DNA of 64,000 nt from Brevibacterium sp. S111 (GTDB lineage Bacteria > Actinomycetota > Actinomycetes > Actinomycetales > Brevibacteriaceae): assembly GCF_004745075.1 (NCBI RefSeq), contig NZ_RHFH01000002.1, forward strand, positions 310,001 through 374,000. Direction: 5' to 3'. Positions 25,526-34,810 of the stretch are shown here, piece by piece. The stretch's first letter is position 1. Each line of letters begins with the position of its first letter. Both the position numbers and the translations under genes were made by a program. The notes below the pieces were generated by a model. That model saw only the letters and a list, made by a program, of their open reading frames with translations, was not told where the DNA came from and did no database searches.

Positions 25526-26545
25526 TCAGCCCTCGGCCTTGCCCTGCCGCCAGTAGCCCATGAAGGCGATCTGCTTGCGGTCGACCCCGACCTCCTGGAC
25601 GAGGTAGCGGCGCAGACGCTTGACCGGCCCGGCCTCTCCGGCGATCCAGGCATAGAAGGGACGGGTGTCCTTCTCCGTCGCACTCGAACTGTCCTGGGCC
25701 GCCTCGGTGAGGGCCGCGGGAACATCCCAGAGGATCTCCTCGTCGATGTTGACATCATCGAGTTCCCGCACCTGACCATGCGGCCCGCCGGCCGACCCTG
25801 CCGATCCGGCCCCCACTTCGGCGGGGATCCGGGTCTCCGAACGCACCGCCTCACGGACGGCGGGTTCGAGCAGCTGTCCGAAATCGGCGTTGCCGCGCGG
25901 CAGCCATTCGATCTCGAAGCCGGCGGGAGCGGTCATGTCGATGATGTCCTCGGCTCTCGGGACCTCGAGCACGGCCTTGCCTTGGGCCTGACTGTCCTTG
26001 AGCGAATCGAGGATCGAGGCGATCGCGGGCACGGCGGTTTCGTCGCCGGCGAGCAGGATCTGGTGGGCATCGCCGGGGGCGAACTCGATTCCGGCGCACG
26101 GGGTCTCCGAGGCACGGGAGGGGCCGATGATGTGGAGACTGTGCCCCACCTCGGCGGATTCGGCCCACTGAGCCGCCGGGCCCGAATGACCGTGCTCATC
26201 GGTGTGGAGGACCATGTCGATGACGAGTCTGCGGTCGGCATCGTTCCAGTCCCGCACCGTGTAGGTGCGCATCGCGCCGCGAACCTCGGGATCGACCTGC
26301 AGCCAGGCTCGGTACCAGGAGACACCGGCAGCTTCCTGCTCGGTGAGGAACGCGGGCAGGTCGAACTGCGGTGTGGCCGCTCCTGCCGGAGGGATGACGA
26401 GTTTGATCCGCAGGTCACGAGGGTGCGTGTTCGGACCGAATTCCTCGAGTCCCGCACCCCCGAATGTCACCCGACGGAAAGACGGGCTGAGGTCTTCGAC
26501 GGCGACGACCTCTGCTTCGAAAGCACCGATGGGGGCTCGTGACAC
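25526..26545 (-). CDS. Siderophore-interacting protein (FAD-dependent ferric-siderophore reductase)
   Basis: A 339-residue SIP-family protein. The GTG at 26545 follows GAAGGAGA. The FAD-binding barrel contains SPSFRRVTFGG and RTYTVRDWN. The NAD(P)H half contains LLAGDETAVPAIASIL and ends FYAWIAGEAG, RRYLVQEVGV and MGYWRQGKAE, the ViuB/YqjH signature. It releases iron from imported siderophores in the cytoplasm. An acidic/Gly-rich insert lies before the C-terminal helix. It diverges from a siderophore-binding lipoprotein gene across a region with a DtxR-like box, so iron repression is likely. Confidence 0.9.
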   Translation of the reverse strand: MSRAPIGAFEAEVVAVEDLSPSFRRVTFGGAGLEEFGPNTHPRDLRIKLVIPPAGAATPQFDLPAFLTEQEAAGVSWYRAWLQVDPEVRGAMRTYTVRDWNDADRRLVIDMVLHTDEHGHSGPAAQWAESAEVGHSLHIIGPSRASETPCAGIEFAPGDAHQILLAGDETAVPAIASILDSLKDSQAQGKAVLEVPRAEDIIDMTAPAGFEIEWLPRGNADFGQLLEPAVREAVRSETRIPAEVGAGSAGSAGGPHGQVRELDDVNIDEEILWDVPAALTEAAQDSSSATEKDTRPFYAWIAGEAGPVKRLRRYLVQEVGVDRKQIAFMGYWRQGKAEG

Positions 26546-26670
26546 TGATTCTCCTTCGCATCCCACGACCACAGGGTCTTGGGTGCGTCCCCGCGGGGAC
26601 GCGTTCCGTTCGTGTGTGCAGCTGTCGAGGACGTGCGAACATCCACAACACTGCTCTACTCTAATTCAGT

Positions 26671-26682
26671 AAGGCTAGCCTT
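26671..26682 (+). promoter_or_regulatory. DtxR/IdeR-like iron box
   Basis: AAGGCTAGCCTT is a perfect 12-bp palindrome in the SIP/lipoprotein intergenic region. It resembles the core of the DtxR/IdeR consensus (AGGTTAGSCTAACCT). It lies where repression of both divergent iron genes would be possible. Confidence 0.65.
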
Positions 26683-26841
26683 TCCAAATAGTGTTACGGT
26701 GGTCCCGGCGTCGCCAGGCCTTATCAACAAGGCCGGCTGAGCAGCGCGCTGACCAGCACTTCCACCGTTCCACCTCGTCCAATGTCCCCGCGGGGACGTG
26801 CCCGATCCGTCCTCGCCGGGACGCTCACCGAAAGGCTCTCG

Positions 26842-27816
26842 ATGCGTCGTCGTCAGCTTCTTGCCCTCTCCGTTCTCGCCCCGTTCGCCCTCGTCGCCTG
26901 CGACGGTTCGACGACCGATGACGCGCCGTCTGCGGCCTCCGGAGGCGGCGGCACGGAACAGAACTTCCGCTACTCGCCCGAGGGCTATGACGGGCTGACG
27001 ATCGAACTCGACCGTCCGGCCAAGCGCATCGCCGCGGACTTCTACTCCGCGGCCGGTCTGGCACAGTACGGGATCACCCCGGTCGCGGTCTTCGGATTCG
27101 GGCAGAACGAATCACCGGGGAAGGCCTTCGACTCCACCGGGGTCGAGGTCGTCGGCACCGAGATGGAACTCGATATCGAAGCCCTTGCGCTGACCGAGCC
27201 GGACATCCTCGTTGCTTACGGCAATGACGAGGGCGACGGCTGGACCTGGTGGGACGACAAGGTCAAAGACCAGGTCAACGACCTCGTCGACTTCGTTCCC
27301 GTCAAGCTGAGCGAGCAGAGTCCGGATGCGATGTTCGCCCAATACGCCGCGATCGCAGAGGCACTGGGCAAAGACACGGAATCCGGTGCCGTCGCCGAGG
27401 ACCGCAAGGCCTTCGAAAAGGCGCGCAAACGCATCCGCACCGTCGCCGAGGACAATGATTCGCTGACCGTGCTGCTCGCGAACTTCAGCGCCGAGATCAA
27501 CTACGCCTCAACCTCGCTGGGGATCGCGCAGATGCTCAGCGAGGACGGACTCACCCTCGTCGGGCCCGAATCCCCGGCCGACAGCGCCTGGGCTGAAGTG
27601 TCCTGGGAGAAGATCTCCGACTACCCGGCCGACGTCCTCCTCGTCCACGACGCGTCGGCCGACTACGAGGACAATCCCGTCTACCGACGGCTGCCTGCCG
27701 TCAAGGCCGGACAGCTGGGCACCTGGGACGACAAACGCGCCTACACCTATGACGGCTACGCAACCTGGCTGAACGAACTCGCCGACGTGCTCGAGGATGC
27801 GAAGAAGATCGTCTGA
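26842..27816 (+). CDS. Iron-siderophore ABC transporter substrate-binding lipoprotein
   Basis: A 324-residue exported lipoprotein. The ATG at 26842 has GAAAGG upstream and gives a proper signal peptide (MRRRQLLALSVLAPF) with the lipobox LVAC at Cys20; an ATG at 26782 would add an unlikely 20 residues. The mature part has the FhuD/FepB-type fold (KRIAADFYSAAGLAQYGITPVAVFG, EPDILVAYGND). No permease or ATPase genes accompany it, so the rest of the transporter is elsewhere. Its divergent partner is the siderophore-interacting protein, and an iron box lies between them. Confidence 0.88.
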   Translation: MRRRQLLALSVLAPFALVACDGSTTDDAPSAASGGGGTEQNFRYSPEGYDGLTIELDRPAKRIAADFYSAAGLAQYGITPVAVFGFGQNESPGKAFDSTGVEVVGTEMELDIEALALTEPDILVAYGNDEGDGWTWWDDKVKDQVNDLVDFVPVKLSEQSPDAMFAQYAAIAEALGKDTESGAVAEDRKAFEKARKRIRTVAEDNDSLTVLLANFSAEINYASTSLGIAQMLSEDGLTLVGPESPADSAWAEVSWEKISDYPADVLLVHDASADYEDNPVYRRLPAVKAGQLGTWDDKRAYTYDGYATWLNELADVLEDAKKIV

Positions 27817-27848
27817 TCCTTGCCCGAAAGTCCGGCTACGATCGGGGC

Positions 27849-29201
27849 ATGACTCAACTTCCCACCGATCTTCGCGACGACGACGTCATCCGATCCTTGG
27901 CATCAGCCCAGGCGACCACATGGGTCCGGCGAACTCCCGCCGAGGCGGCCCTGCCCGATCTCGCCGACGTCATGGATTCCGCGGCGGCCCGGTTCGACCG
28001 CTTCGCCCCTTGGTTCGCCGAGACCTTCCCGGAAACGGCAACGGTCCCCGTCGAACTCGCATCGGCCTTCCCCGAGGCCCGCGGCGGACTGATCGAATCG
28101 CCGCTCGTGCGGGCCGCCTCGGCGCAGGAGCGACTCGACGCGCTCTTCGGAACCGAACTCTCCGGTCAGCTGTGGCTCAAGCGTGATGACTCTCTGCCGG
28201 TGAGCGGGTCGATCAAGGCGCGTGGCGGTTTCCACGAGGTGCTCGAATTCGCCGAGGCGGTCGCCGCCGATCACGGCCTCGACGCTCATGATCCCGCCAC
28301 CTACTCGAGCCCGCAGTTCCGGGAGATCGCTGCAGACCACCGGATCGTCGTCGGCTCGACGGGCAACCTCGGACTGTCGATCGGAATCCTCAGCGCACGG
28401 CTGGGATTCGCCGCCTCCGTGCACATGTCCGCCGACGCCCGCGAATGGAAGAAGACGACGCTGCGCGACCACGGAGTCGACGTCATCGAACACGCCGGTG
28501 ACTTCGTCGAAGCCGTGGAGGCCGGACGCGCCTCGGCGGAAGCCGCCGCGAACACCCACTTCGTCGACGACGAGGACTCGGTGAGCCTCTTCGCCGGGTA
28601 CTCGGTGGCCGCACTGCGGATCAGACGCCAGTTCGACGCCGCCGGAGTGACCATCGATGAGCAGAATCCGCTCACCGTCTACCTGCCGTGCGGAATCGGC
28701 GGAGGGCCCGGGGGAGTGACGTTCGGGCTCAAGCGCGTCTTCGGAACTGCGGTGCACTGTGTCTTCGTCGAACCGAGCCAGGCACCGGCGATGTTCCTCG
28801 GTGTGCGCACCGGTCGGCACAGCGACATCTCCGTTCAGGACATCGGACTCTCCGGAGCCACCGCCGCCGACGGACTGGCCGTCGCCCGGCCCTCACGATT
28901 CATCGGACCGACGATCGGGCCGCTGATCTCCGGTTTCGCCGCGGTCCCCGACGAAGTCATCCGGGCCGGAGTCGGTGTGCTCCACGAGACCGAAGACATC
29001 GACGTCGAACCCTCGGCAACCGCCGGGCTGACCATTCCGTGGCGGATGGGTGATGCGGCGGCTGAGTCTCCGGCGGGCGTCCACCTGGTGTGGCTCACCG
29101 GCGGGGCGATGGTTCCCGAGGGAGAGCGGGCTGCCTACGTCGAGGAAGGACGAGGGCTGGTGGAGAGGATCGGCGACACCTCGGCGATATTCGTCGACTG
29201 A
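27849..29201 (+). CDS. dsdA: D-serine ammonia-lyase
   Basis: A 450-residue PLP enzyme that deaminates D-serine to pyruvate and ammonia. The PLP lysine is Lys123 in SGSIKARGG (E. coli DsdA Lys118). The phosphate-binding loop is seen as VGSTGNLGLSIG, and IGGGPGGVTFGLK matches the family. The C-terminus (MFLGVRTGRHSDISVQDIGLSG and later) is also DsdA-like. Length is normal. No DsdC-type regulator or D-serine transporter is adjacent. It ends 10 bp from the convergent gene at 29212. Confidence 0.92.
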   Translation: MTQLPTDLRDDDVIRSLASAQATTWVRRTPAEAALPDLADVMDSAAARFDRFAPWFAETFPETATVPVELASAFPEARGGLIESPLVRAASAQERLDALFGTELSGQLWLKRDDSLPVSGSIKARGGFHEVLEFAEAVAADHGLDAHDPATYSSPQFREIAADHRIVVGSTGNLGLSIGILSARLGFAASVHMSADAREWKKTTLRDHGVDVIEHAGDFVEAVEAGRASAEAAANTHFVDDEDSVSLFAGYSVAALRIRRQFDAAGVTIDEQNPLTVYLPCGIGGGPGGVTFGLKRVFGTAVHCVFVEPSQAPAMFLGVRTGRHSDISVQDIGLSGATAADGLAVARPSRFIGPTIGPLISGFAAVPDEVIRAGVGVLHETEDIDVEPSATAGLTIPWRMGDAAAESPAGVHLVWLTGGAMVPEGERAAYVEEGRGLVERIGDTSAIFVD

Positions 29202-29211
29202 GGTTCGTCGG

Positions 29212-32200
29212 TCACCAGTCCCAGGGGTCGTCGGTGACGGTGATGACGACCTTGTCGTCGACGATCTCAGCCGTGCCGGTGAGGTCGAAGGTCACGGTGT
29301 CATCGAAGGGTTCGGACTCATCGAACATGTCGTAGCTGCCGGTCACAAGCGCCTCACCGGAGGTGTCCGAGGAGATCAGCCACGCAGGTCCGCCGTTCGG
29401 ACCGGTCGCATCCGCGGGATCCGAATACTGGTCGGCGCCCATGGAGTCATCGGCGACGGTCACCGTCGGATACGACGAGATCGACCACTTGAGGCCGGTG
29501 GCATCGTAGCTCTCCGCCAGCGAGGAGCCGAACGGGCACCCGTCAGGCTGCGCGACGGTCTTCTTCGCGCAGCTGTCGATGAGGGTCTTGACCTGCTTGT
29601 CGACCTCACTGCGGAACGCGTCCGAGGGGTGGGCGGCGAGCATCGGTGTCTCCTCACCCTCCATGTCCGCGTCATCACCGAGGAACGCTCGCACCTCGAC
29701 CTCGTCGGCAGTGATGAGGTCGGACTTCTCAGCCACATCGATCGTGTAGAGACCGGGGAAGGCCGGCAGGGACAGCGTCGACCCGTCGCTGTCGACGTCG
29801 ATTCCGTTGACCTTGACCTTCTTGAGGCCCGGAGTGTCGACGGTGAGGGTGAGCAGATCCGGACTCTTGAGCGTCCAGTCGTCGAAGAACAGAGCCTTCT
29901 TCCCGGCCCGGTGCAAGGTCAGGGTGCTGTGGCCCTTGGACCCTCCGACGTCATAGGTGACCGCGACCGTCGCCGTGTCGCCTGAGATCTCGGCATCGTC
30001 GACGGTGACATCGTCGGGCAGCGCCTTGGATCCGCCGAGCACGTCGTTCGTCAGCAGGGTCCGTGACTCCTGTGGAACATCGACGTCGGCGACCTTGAGA
30101 GCCCCTTCGGCGTCTCCGTCGGAGAGTTCCGCGAAGTACTTCTCCACTGTCGCTTCAGGACCGAACATGTGCCCATTGACCTGGGTGACGACGATGAGCG
30201 CGGCGACGAGGAGGAGGACGGCCCCTCCGGCCACGACCGATACGAGAGTCGTCTTCTTCTTGTCGAAGGGTCTGGCCGGACCTGCAGACGGCTGTGCGGC
30301 GTACATTCCCTGCGGCACCGGGTGCGACTGCTGCCCGGCCGCCCCTTGCGGCGCCGAATAGGCCTGCTGGCCGACCGAACCCTGCGGGTAGGCGTAAGGC
30401 TGCTGGTCTGACGGTGTCGGATGCTGCTGCGGGCCGACCGGGGCGGAGAACTGCTGCGGACCCTGCAAGTGGCCCCGCGAGCCGAACGCTTCAGGCGATG
30501 CGGGCTGACCCTGATATCCGCCGGGCGCCTGTGGCCCGACTTCGCCGGGTCCGGGGGCGACCGGCGGCGGCGTCGGAGCGGTTGTCTGAGCCAGATCGGG
30601 ATGAACGAAGGCGAAACGCGGTTCGCTCATGCCCAGGTGCGGTCCCCAGTGCGGATGCACGGTCCGTCCGGCGGCGATCCGGGCCAGGGCCGGGAAGGTG
30701 AGAGCGAGTCGTGGACCGAGGGTGCGGGAGAGCACCTCGATGATCCCACCCCAGACGGCGAAGATGAGGAACGTCCAGGCCAGGGGGCCGATTCCGGCAC
30801 GGGCAGCACCGGAACCGCCGAAGTACATGGCCGCCTCGGCGGATCCGGACATCGACAGGTGCGCAGGAATCGCCAGCAGCGACAGCAGACCCCACACGAG
30901 GCAGAACGCCACCGGCAGCTTCCAGGCACTCGACCACTGCTGCTTGTCCTGCTCGACGACGGTCCAGGCCGGACGTCGGGTGACGGTGGCGACGACCGTC
31001 GCGATCAGCACCGCGACCGCAACGACGAGCAGTCCCAGCCACAGCAGGCCGGGAGCGTCGCGGCTGAACAGGGTGAGGCTTTCGCTGAAGGTGTCCGAGT
31101 AGACGCCGAAGTCACCTTGGGCGGTGGCGCTGATTCCGCCGAGGTGGGTCAGCGAGGTGAGGATGAGACCCATGTTGATGAATGTCAGCGGTACCAGCTG
31201 GCCCGGCATCTCGACGGACAGCGGCAGGACGAAGAGCGCGACGATCGAGAACACGGCGGTGCAGAGGGCGAGGTGGACCCAGGTCACCAGCAGCGGTGGG
31301 ACCGCCCAGCGCAGGAACGGTGCGCCGATCGCCTCGGTGCCTTTGAAGTGCCCAGCGATCCGGCCGGCGATGCTCGTGATGAGGATGACGAGCAGGGGCA
31401 GGAAGAACGACCGGACGGTAACCGCCGAGTAGGAGAAGGTGAGCGCACCGTCTTCTTCGAACGAGGAGAAGCGCGCGGCGAAGATGACCTGGAGGAGGAA
31501 GAGCACGAGCGTCATCGCCAGGGTCGAGACCCCGATGCGGATCCACGTGGACACCCGGTTGGGTGCAGGGGAGCGGCGTTCGCTGATCTTCGTCATCGAC
31601 CACAGCAGGCCGACAATGATGATCGTCACGACCAAGGGCGCCCCGGTCGTGAAGATGCTCAGCTGGGCGTTGAAGCTGTCAGGAGCATTGATATCGAGAC
31701 GCAGTGCCGCCGAGCCGAACAGGGACAGCGCCATGAGGACGAAGGGCAGAGCGTAGCTGAGGCTGTCGAGGTTGAAGCCGGTCTCCTCGGTCAGGGCGCT
31801 GAATTCTGACATCGACGTGAGGATGACGGTGAGGATGATGGAGACGATAATGCCGCCGAGGAGGGCGATCCCCGGTGGGATCAGGGCCGTTCTCCACGTG
31901 GAACCCTTCGCCAGCGCCGAGGCGAACTTCGACTTCGGGACATGTGCTGGGTAGCCCGGCGGTGCGGGATACGGCACGGGACCGGATTGGCAGGGACCGT
32001 GCTGATACGGCCCCTGCTGATAGGGGTCTTGCCGATAGGGATCGTGCTGATAGCGACCCGAGCCTTGAGGGTGGGCGCCCTGCTGGTGGGGAGCGGACCC
32101 TTGAGCCTGCGGCCCACCGGCGTGCGGAGGGGCACCGGGGACAGGCGGGTACGGCCCGGCTGCTTGCTGATAGGGGTCGACTGTCTGCGGGGAGGCGGGC

Positions 32201-32358
32201 ATCCCGTCTTCCGGCGGCGCCCAGCGAGCAGTCTCTTCGGTGGAATCGGGCTGATCGCCGGCCGTGGGCTCGGGCTCGGGACTCTCCTGGTCCTCGATAT
32301 CCCGATCCTTCGGATCCTCGGCGGCGGTCGGTGTCGTCTCGTCGGATTCCTCGTCCAT
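29212..32358 (-). CDS. Large Pro/Gln-rich polytopic membrane protein with extracytoplasmic C-terminal domain
   Basis: A 1048-residue protein I cannot assign to a named family. Residues ~1-145 are disordered and acidic, then Pro/Gln/Tyr-rich with 5-residue repeats (YQHGP, YQQGP, YRQDP). Residues ~155-570 contain about nine hydrophobic helices. A second Pro/Gln/Gly-rich linker (~590-715) leads to KKKTT and a single helix (~723-745). The C-terminal ~300 residues are probably outside the cell and begin with an NTF2/DUF4878-like segment (TVEKYFAELSDGDAEGALK). It diverges from a smaller protein with the same tail-helix-domain plan, suggesting a shared cell-envelope role. Confidence 0.6.
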   Translation of the reverse strand: MDEESDETTPTAAEDPKDRDIEDQESPEPEPTAGDQPDSTEETARWAPPEDGMPASPQTVDPYQQAAGPYPPVPGAPPHAGGPQAQGSAPHQQGAHPQGSGRYQHDPYRQDPYQQGPYQHGPCQSGPVPYPAPPGYPAHVPKSKFASALAKGSTWRTALIPPGIALLGGIIVSIILTVILTSMSEFSALTEETGFNLDSLSYALPFVLMALSLFGSAALRLDINAPDSFNAQLSIFTTGAPLVVTIIIVGLLWSMTKISERRSPAPNRVSTWIRIGVSTLAMTLVLFLLQVIFAARFSSFEEDGALTFSYSAVTVRSFFLPLLVILITSIAGRIAGHFKGTEAIGAPFLRWAVPPLLVTWVHLALCTAVFSIVALFVLPLSVEMPGQLVPLTFINMGLILTSLTHLGGISATAQGDFGVYSDTFSESLTLFSRDAPGLLWLGLLVVAVAVLIATVVATVTRRPAWTVVEQDKQQWSSAWKLPVAFCLVWGLLSLLAIPAHLSMSGSAEAAMYFGGSGAARAGIGPLAWTFLIFAVWGGIIEVLSRTLGPRLALTFPALARIAAGRTVHPHWGPHLGMSEPRFAFVHPDLAQTTAPTPPPVAPGPGEVGPQAPGGYQGQPASPEAFGSRGHLQGPQQFSAPVGPQQHPTPSDQQPYAYPQGSVGQQAYSAPQGAAGQQSHPVPQGMYAAQPSAGPARPFDKKKTTLVSVVAGGAVLLLVAALIVVTQVNGHMFGPEATVEKYFAELSDGDAEGALKVADVDVPQESRTLLTNDVLGGSKALPDDVTVDDAEISGDTATVAVTYDVGGSKGHSTLTLHRAGKKALFFDDWTLKSPDLLTLTVDTPGLKKVKVNGIDVDSDGSTLSLPAFPGLYTIDVAEKSDLITADEVEVRAFLGDDADMEGEETPMLAAHPSDAFRSEVDKQVKTLIDSCAKKTVAQPDGCPFGSSLAESYDATGLKWSISSYPTVTVADDSMGADQYSDPADATGPNGGPAWLISSDTSGEALVTGSYDMFDESEPFDDTVTFDLTGTAEIVDDKVVITVTDDPWDW
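31984..32058 (-). repeat. Five 15-bp tandem repeats inside the large membrane protein gene
   Basis: Units start at 31984, 31999, 32014, 32029 and 32044. They encode pentapeptides of the type Y-Q/R-x-G/D-P in the N-terminal disordered tail. Such in-frame repeats can expand or contract without breaking the frame. Confidence 0.8.
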
Positions 32359-32472
32359 ACCCAGTCCTCAAGTGCAGCTGCTCGACAGCTCCGCGATGTA
32401 GTTCAAACCGAAACAATCAACTGATCAAGTCAAGCATGTGTAGTTCACAACTTATATTAGGCTGTTAATGCA

Positions 32473-32485
32473 AGAGAAGTTCTCT
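32473..32485 (+). promoter_or_regulatory. Inverted repeat in AT-rich divergent promoter region
   Basis: AGAGAA and TTCTCT flank a single G. The site lies in the AT-rich 173-bp gap between the two divergent Pro/Gln-rich membrane protein genes, 46 bp before the plus-strand start. This is one of the most AT-rich gaps in the window and must hold both promoters. Confidence 0.35.
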
Positions 32486-32531
32486 ATCGGGACTTTTTCT
32501 GAAATACGGCGTGATCGATCTGGAGTTGCGG

Positions 32532-33419
32532 ATGAGTACGAACCCTCCCGGGCGCGGGGATGAGAACGAATGGGACGTCAACGACCAGTCCGACAGTCAG
32601 TGGACGTCGCAGCCCCGTCCCCAGGGGAACACCGGCTGGGGCGCGCCTCCGCAAGGGCAGCCACCCTATCCGCCGCACCCGCCGGCCCAACCACCTCACC
32701 AGCAGAGCGGTCCGGCCCACCCGCAGGCCGGGCCGCAGCAACCGCACGGTCAGCAGGCCTACTCGCAGAATCAGTACCCCTATCCGCAGGGACCGGGCCC
32801 TTATCAGCAGCCGGCGGCAGCACCGAAGAAGCGCGGGCCAATGATCGCCCTCTTCGCCGTGATCGTCATCGTCCTCGGCGTGGGCATCGGCTGGGGCGCC
32901 GCGACGCTGTTCCCACGCGATTCCGGTGAACAGTCCACCGTCGCCTCAAGTGAGGAACCGACGGCCGACGAGACCGGCAGTGACGGTTCGGCCAGCGCTG
33001 AACCAGAACCCACCGAGGAAGAGACGCAGCTGCCCGACGACCCGAAGAAGGCACTCAAGCAGCTCGCCGATGCGGACGGCAAGGAGGCCACAGACGACCT
33101 CAACGGCAAATGGGTGCCCCAGCTGAGCTCGAAGAAGGTCGGGCTCAAAGCCGAAGGCAGAACCTGGGACGAACAGGCGATCCTCGACGAGCATCAGGAG
33201 CTGCGTGAGGAGTTTCCTCGCGTCAAACTCGTCTGGAGCGGTGACTTCACAAGCTTCAAGGAAGGCAATTTCTGGGTCACGGTCGTCGGTATCGGCTACA
33301 ACGACCCTGATGATGCCCTGTCCTGGTGCTCGTCGCACGGACTCGGTCCCGACAGCTGCTACGCCAAGCAGCTGAACACCTCAGGCGGCCACGAAGGCAC
33401 GACTCGTCTGCAGGACTGA
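32532..33419 (+). CDS. Single-pass membrane protein with Pro/Gln-rich cytoplasmic tail
   Basis: About 295 residues from ATG 32532. The first ~100 residues are Pro/Gln/Gly-rich (many PQ, QPPHQQ and PYPQG motifs). Then come KKRGP and one transmembrane helix (IALFAVIVIVLGVGIGWGAATLF), an acidic Ser/Glu/Thr-rich linker, and a ~130-residue extracytoplasmic domain with two cysteines (WCSSHGLGPDSCYAKQL) that could form a disulfide. I do not recognise a defined family for that domain. The layout copies the C-terminal part of the divergent 1048-residue protein. Confidence 0.6.
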   Translation: MSTNPPGRGDENEWDVNDQSDSQWTSQPRPQGNTGWGAPPQGQPPYPPHPPAQPPHQQSGPAHPQAGPQQPHGQQAYSQNQYPYPQGPGPYQQPAAAPKKRGPMIALFAVIVIVLGVGIGWGAATLFPRDSGEQSTVASSEEPTADETGSDGSASAEPEPTEEETQLPDDPKKALKQLADADGKEATDDLNGKWVPQLSSKKVGLKAEGRTWDEQAILDEHQELREEFPRVKLVWSGDFTSFKEGNFWVTVVGIGYNDPDDALSWCSSHGLGPDSCYAKQLNTSGGHEGTTRLQD

Positions 33420-33440
33420 TGGTCCACTCCCCGAGGCGGC

Positions 33441-34775
33441 TCAGCCGCGGATTCGCCGCCGGTTATTCACCGCGAACACCGCGATGCCGATGAGCAGCCA
33501 GATTCCTCCGATGAGGAGCGCCAGAGGATTCGCGCTCACGAGCACGGCGATGAGCAGTCCGGCACCGATGATCGGAACAACACCGTGTTTGAATCGATCC
33601 GGTGCCTCGCTGCCCTGTTTCCTGATGAGGAAGAAGCCGACCACCGAGGCCTGAAGGAGCACGAACGCGCTCAGCGCTCCGACGTTGACGATCGAGGTGA
33701 GCTGGTCGAGGCCATCGGCACGGGTCGCCGCCCACCCGGCCACGATGACATTTCCGCCCGCAGCCACGAGGATGCCCTTCCATGGCACACCGGTCCTCGG
33801 GGCCACCTCGGCGAGGAATTTCGGGACCTGCCGAGCCCGGCCCATGTCCATGAGGATGCGGGAGCCGGCCGCCTGACCGATCATCGCGGAGAACGCCGCG
33901 CCGACGGCCTTGGCCAAGGCGAGCAGCCAGTGCAGCCACGGACCGACCGTCGCATCGACCGCGTTGTAGTACGCGGCGCCTTCCAGCGAGGGATCGGCCT
34001 GCAGATCCGCCGGTGACAGCGGTGACAGGAGACTGCCCACCCAGGTCTGGGCAACGAAGAGGACTCCCGCCAGGATCAGGCAGATGAGAGTGGCACGTCC
34101 GACGATGCGCGGTCCGCCCTTCGCCTCCTCGGAGAAGGTCGCGAGCGAATCGAAGCCGAGATAGGACAGCACCGCCACGGACACAGCCGCGAGCACCGCC
34201 GTCATCGAGAAGGCGTCGACCCCGGTCAACGGGGTCAGCCACCCGCGGGTCGGACCATGCGAGACCAGATAGGCGATGCCGAGGACGAGGACCAGCGCGA
34301 GGACGGCCACCTCGGCGAGGACGACCCCGGTGATCACGCGCGAGGCGATCTTGACCCCGGCGAGGTTGAGGCCGGTGGTGAGGACGACGGCCACGGCCAC
34401 GAACACCCAGACGGGCAATGCCGGGAAGATCGAGTTCAGCGCGATTCCGGTGAACAGGTAGGCGACCGAGGGGATGAAGAGATAGTCGAGGAGGATCATC
34501 CACCCGGCGATGAAGCCGGCCGGCTTCCCGATGCCCGCCGAGGCGTAGGCGAAGACCGTGCCCGCGCGCGGGACCTCGCGTGACATGCGCATATAGCTGA
34601 CCGCGGTGAAGGCCATGACGACCGTGGCGACGATGTAGACGAGCGCGACAGCACCTCCGGAGCGGGCGTCGAGGGTGCCGAAGACCCCGACGGCGGCCGC
34701 CGGTCCGATGAAGACGAGACCGAAGAAGACGAGTTCGCTCAGTCCGATCGTCCGCCGCAGCTGCCCAGTTTCCAT
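33441..34775 (-). CDS. APC-superfamily permease
   Basis: A 444-residue protein with about 12 hydrophobic helices. The start LRRTIGLSELVFFGLVFIGPAAAVGVFG has the conserved helix-1 break of APC transporters, and GKPAGFIAGWMILLDYLF continues the pattern. Members carry amino acids, polyamines or betaine-like compounds. It follows the LysR gene on the same strand (35-bp gap), and that pair diverges from the Rieske monooxygenase genes. Uptake of the monooxygenase substrate, probably a betaine, is the best guess. Confidence 0.8.
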   Translation of the reverse strand: METGQLRRTIGLSELVFFGLVFIGPAAAVGVFGTLDARSGGAVALVYIVATVVMAFTAVSYMRMSREVPRAGTVFAYASAGIGKPAGFIAGWMILLDYLFIPSVAYLFTGIALNSIFPALPVWVFVAVAVVLTTGLNLAGVKIASRVITGVVLAEVAVLALVLVLGIAYLVSHGPTRGWLTPLTGVDAFSMTAVLAAVSVAVLSYLGFDSLATFSEEAKGGPRIVGRATLICLILAGVLFVAQTWVGSLLSPLSPADLQADPSLEGAAYYNAVDATVGPWLHWLLALAKAVGAAFSAMIGQAAGSRILMDMGRARQVPKFLAEVAPRTGVPWKGILVAAGGNVIVAGWAATRADGLDQLTSIVNVGALSAFVLLQASVVGFFLIRKQGSEAPDRFKHGVVPIIGAGLLIAVLVSANPLALLIGGIWLLIGIAVFAVNNRRRIRG

Positions 34776-34810
34776 GATTCTCCTCGTATCCGATGCGCCT
34801 GGTCAGTATG

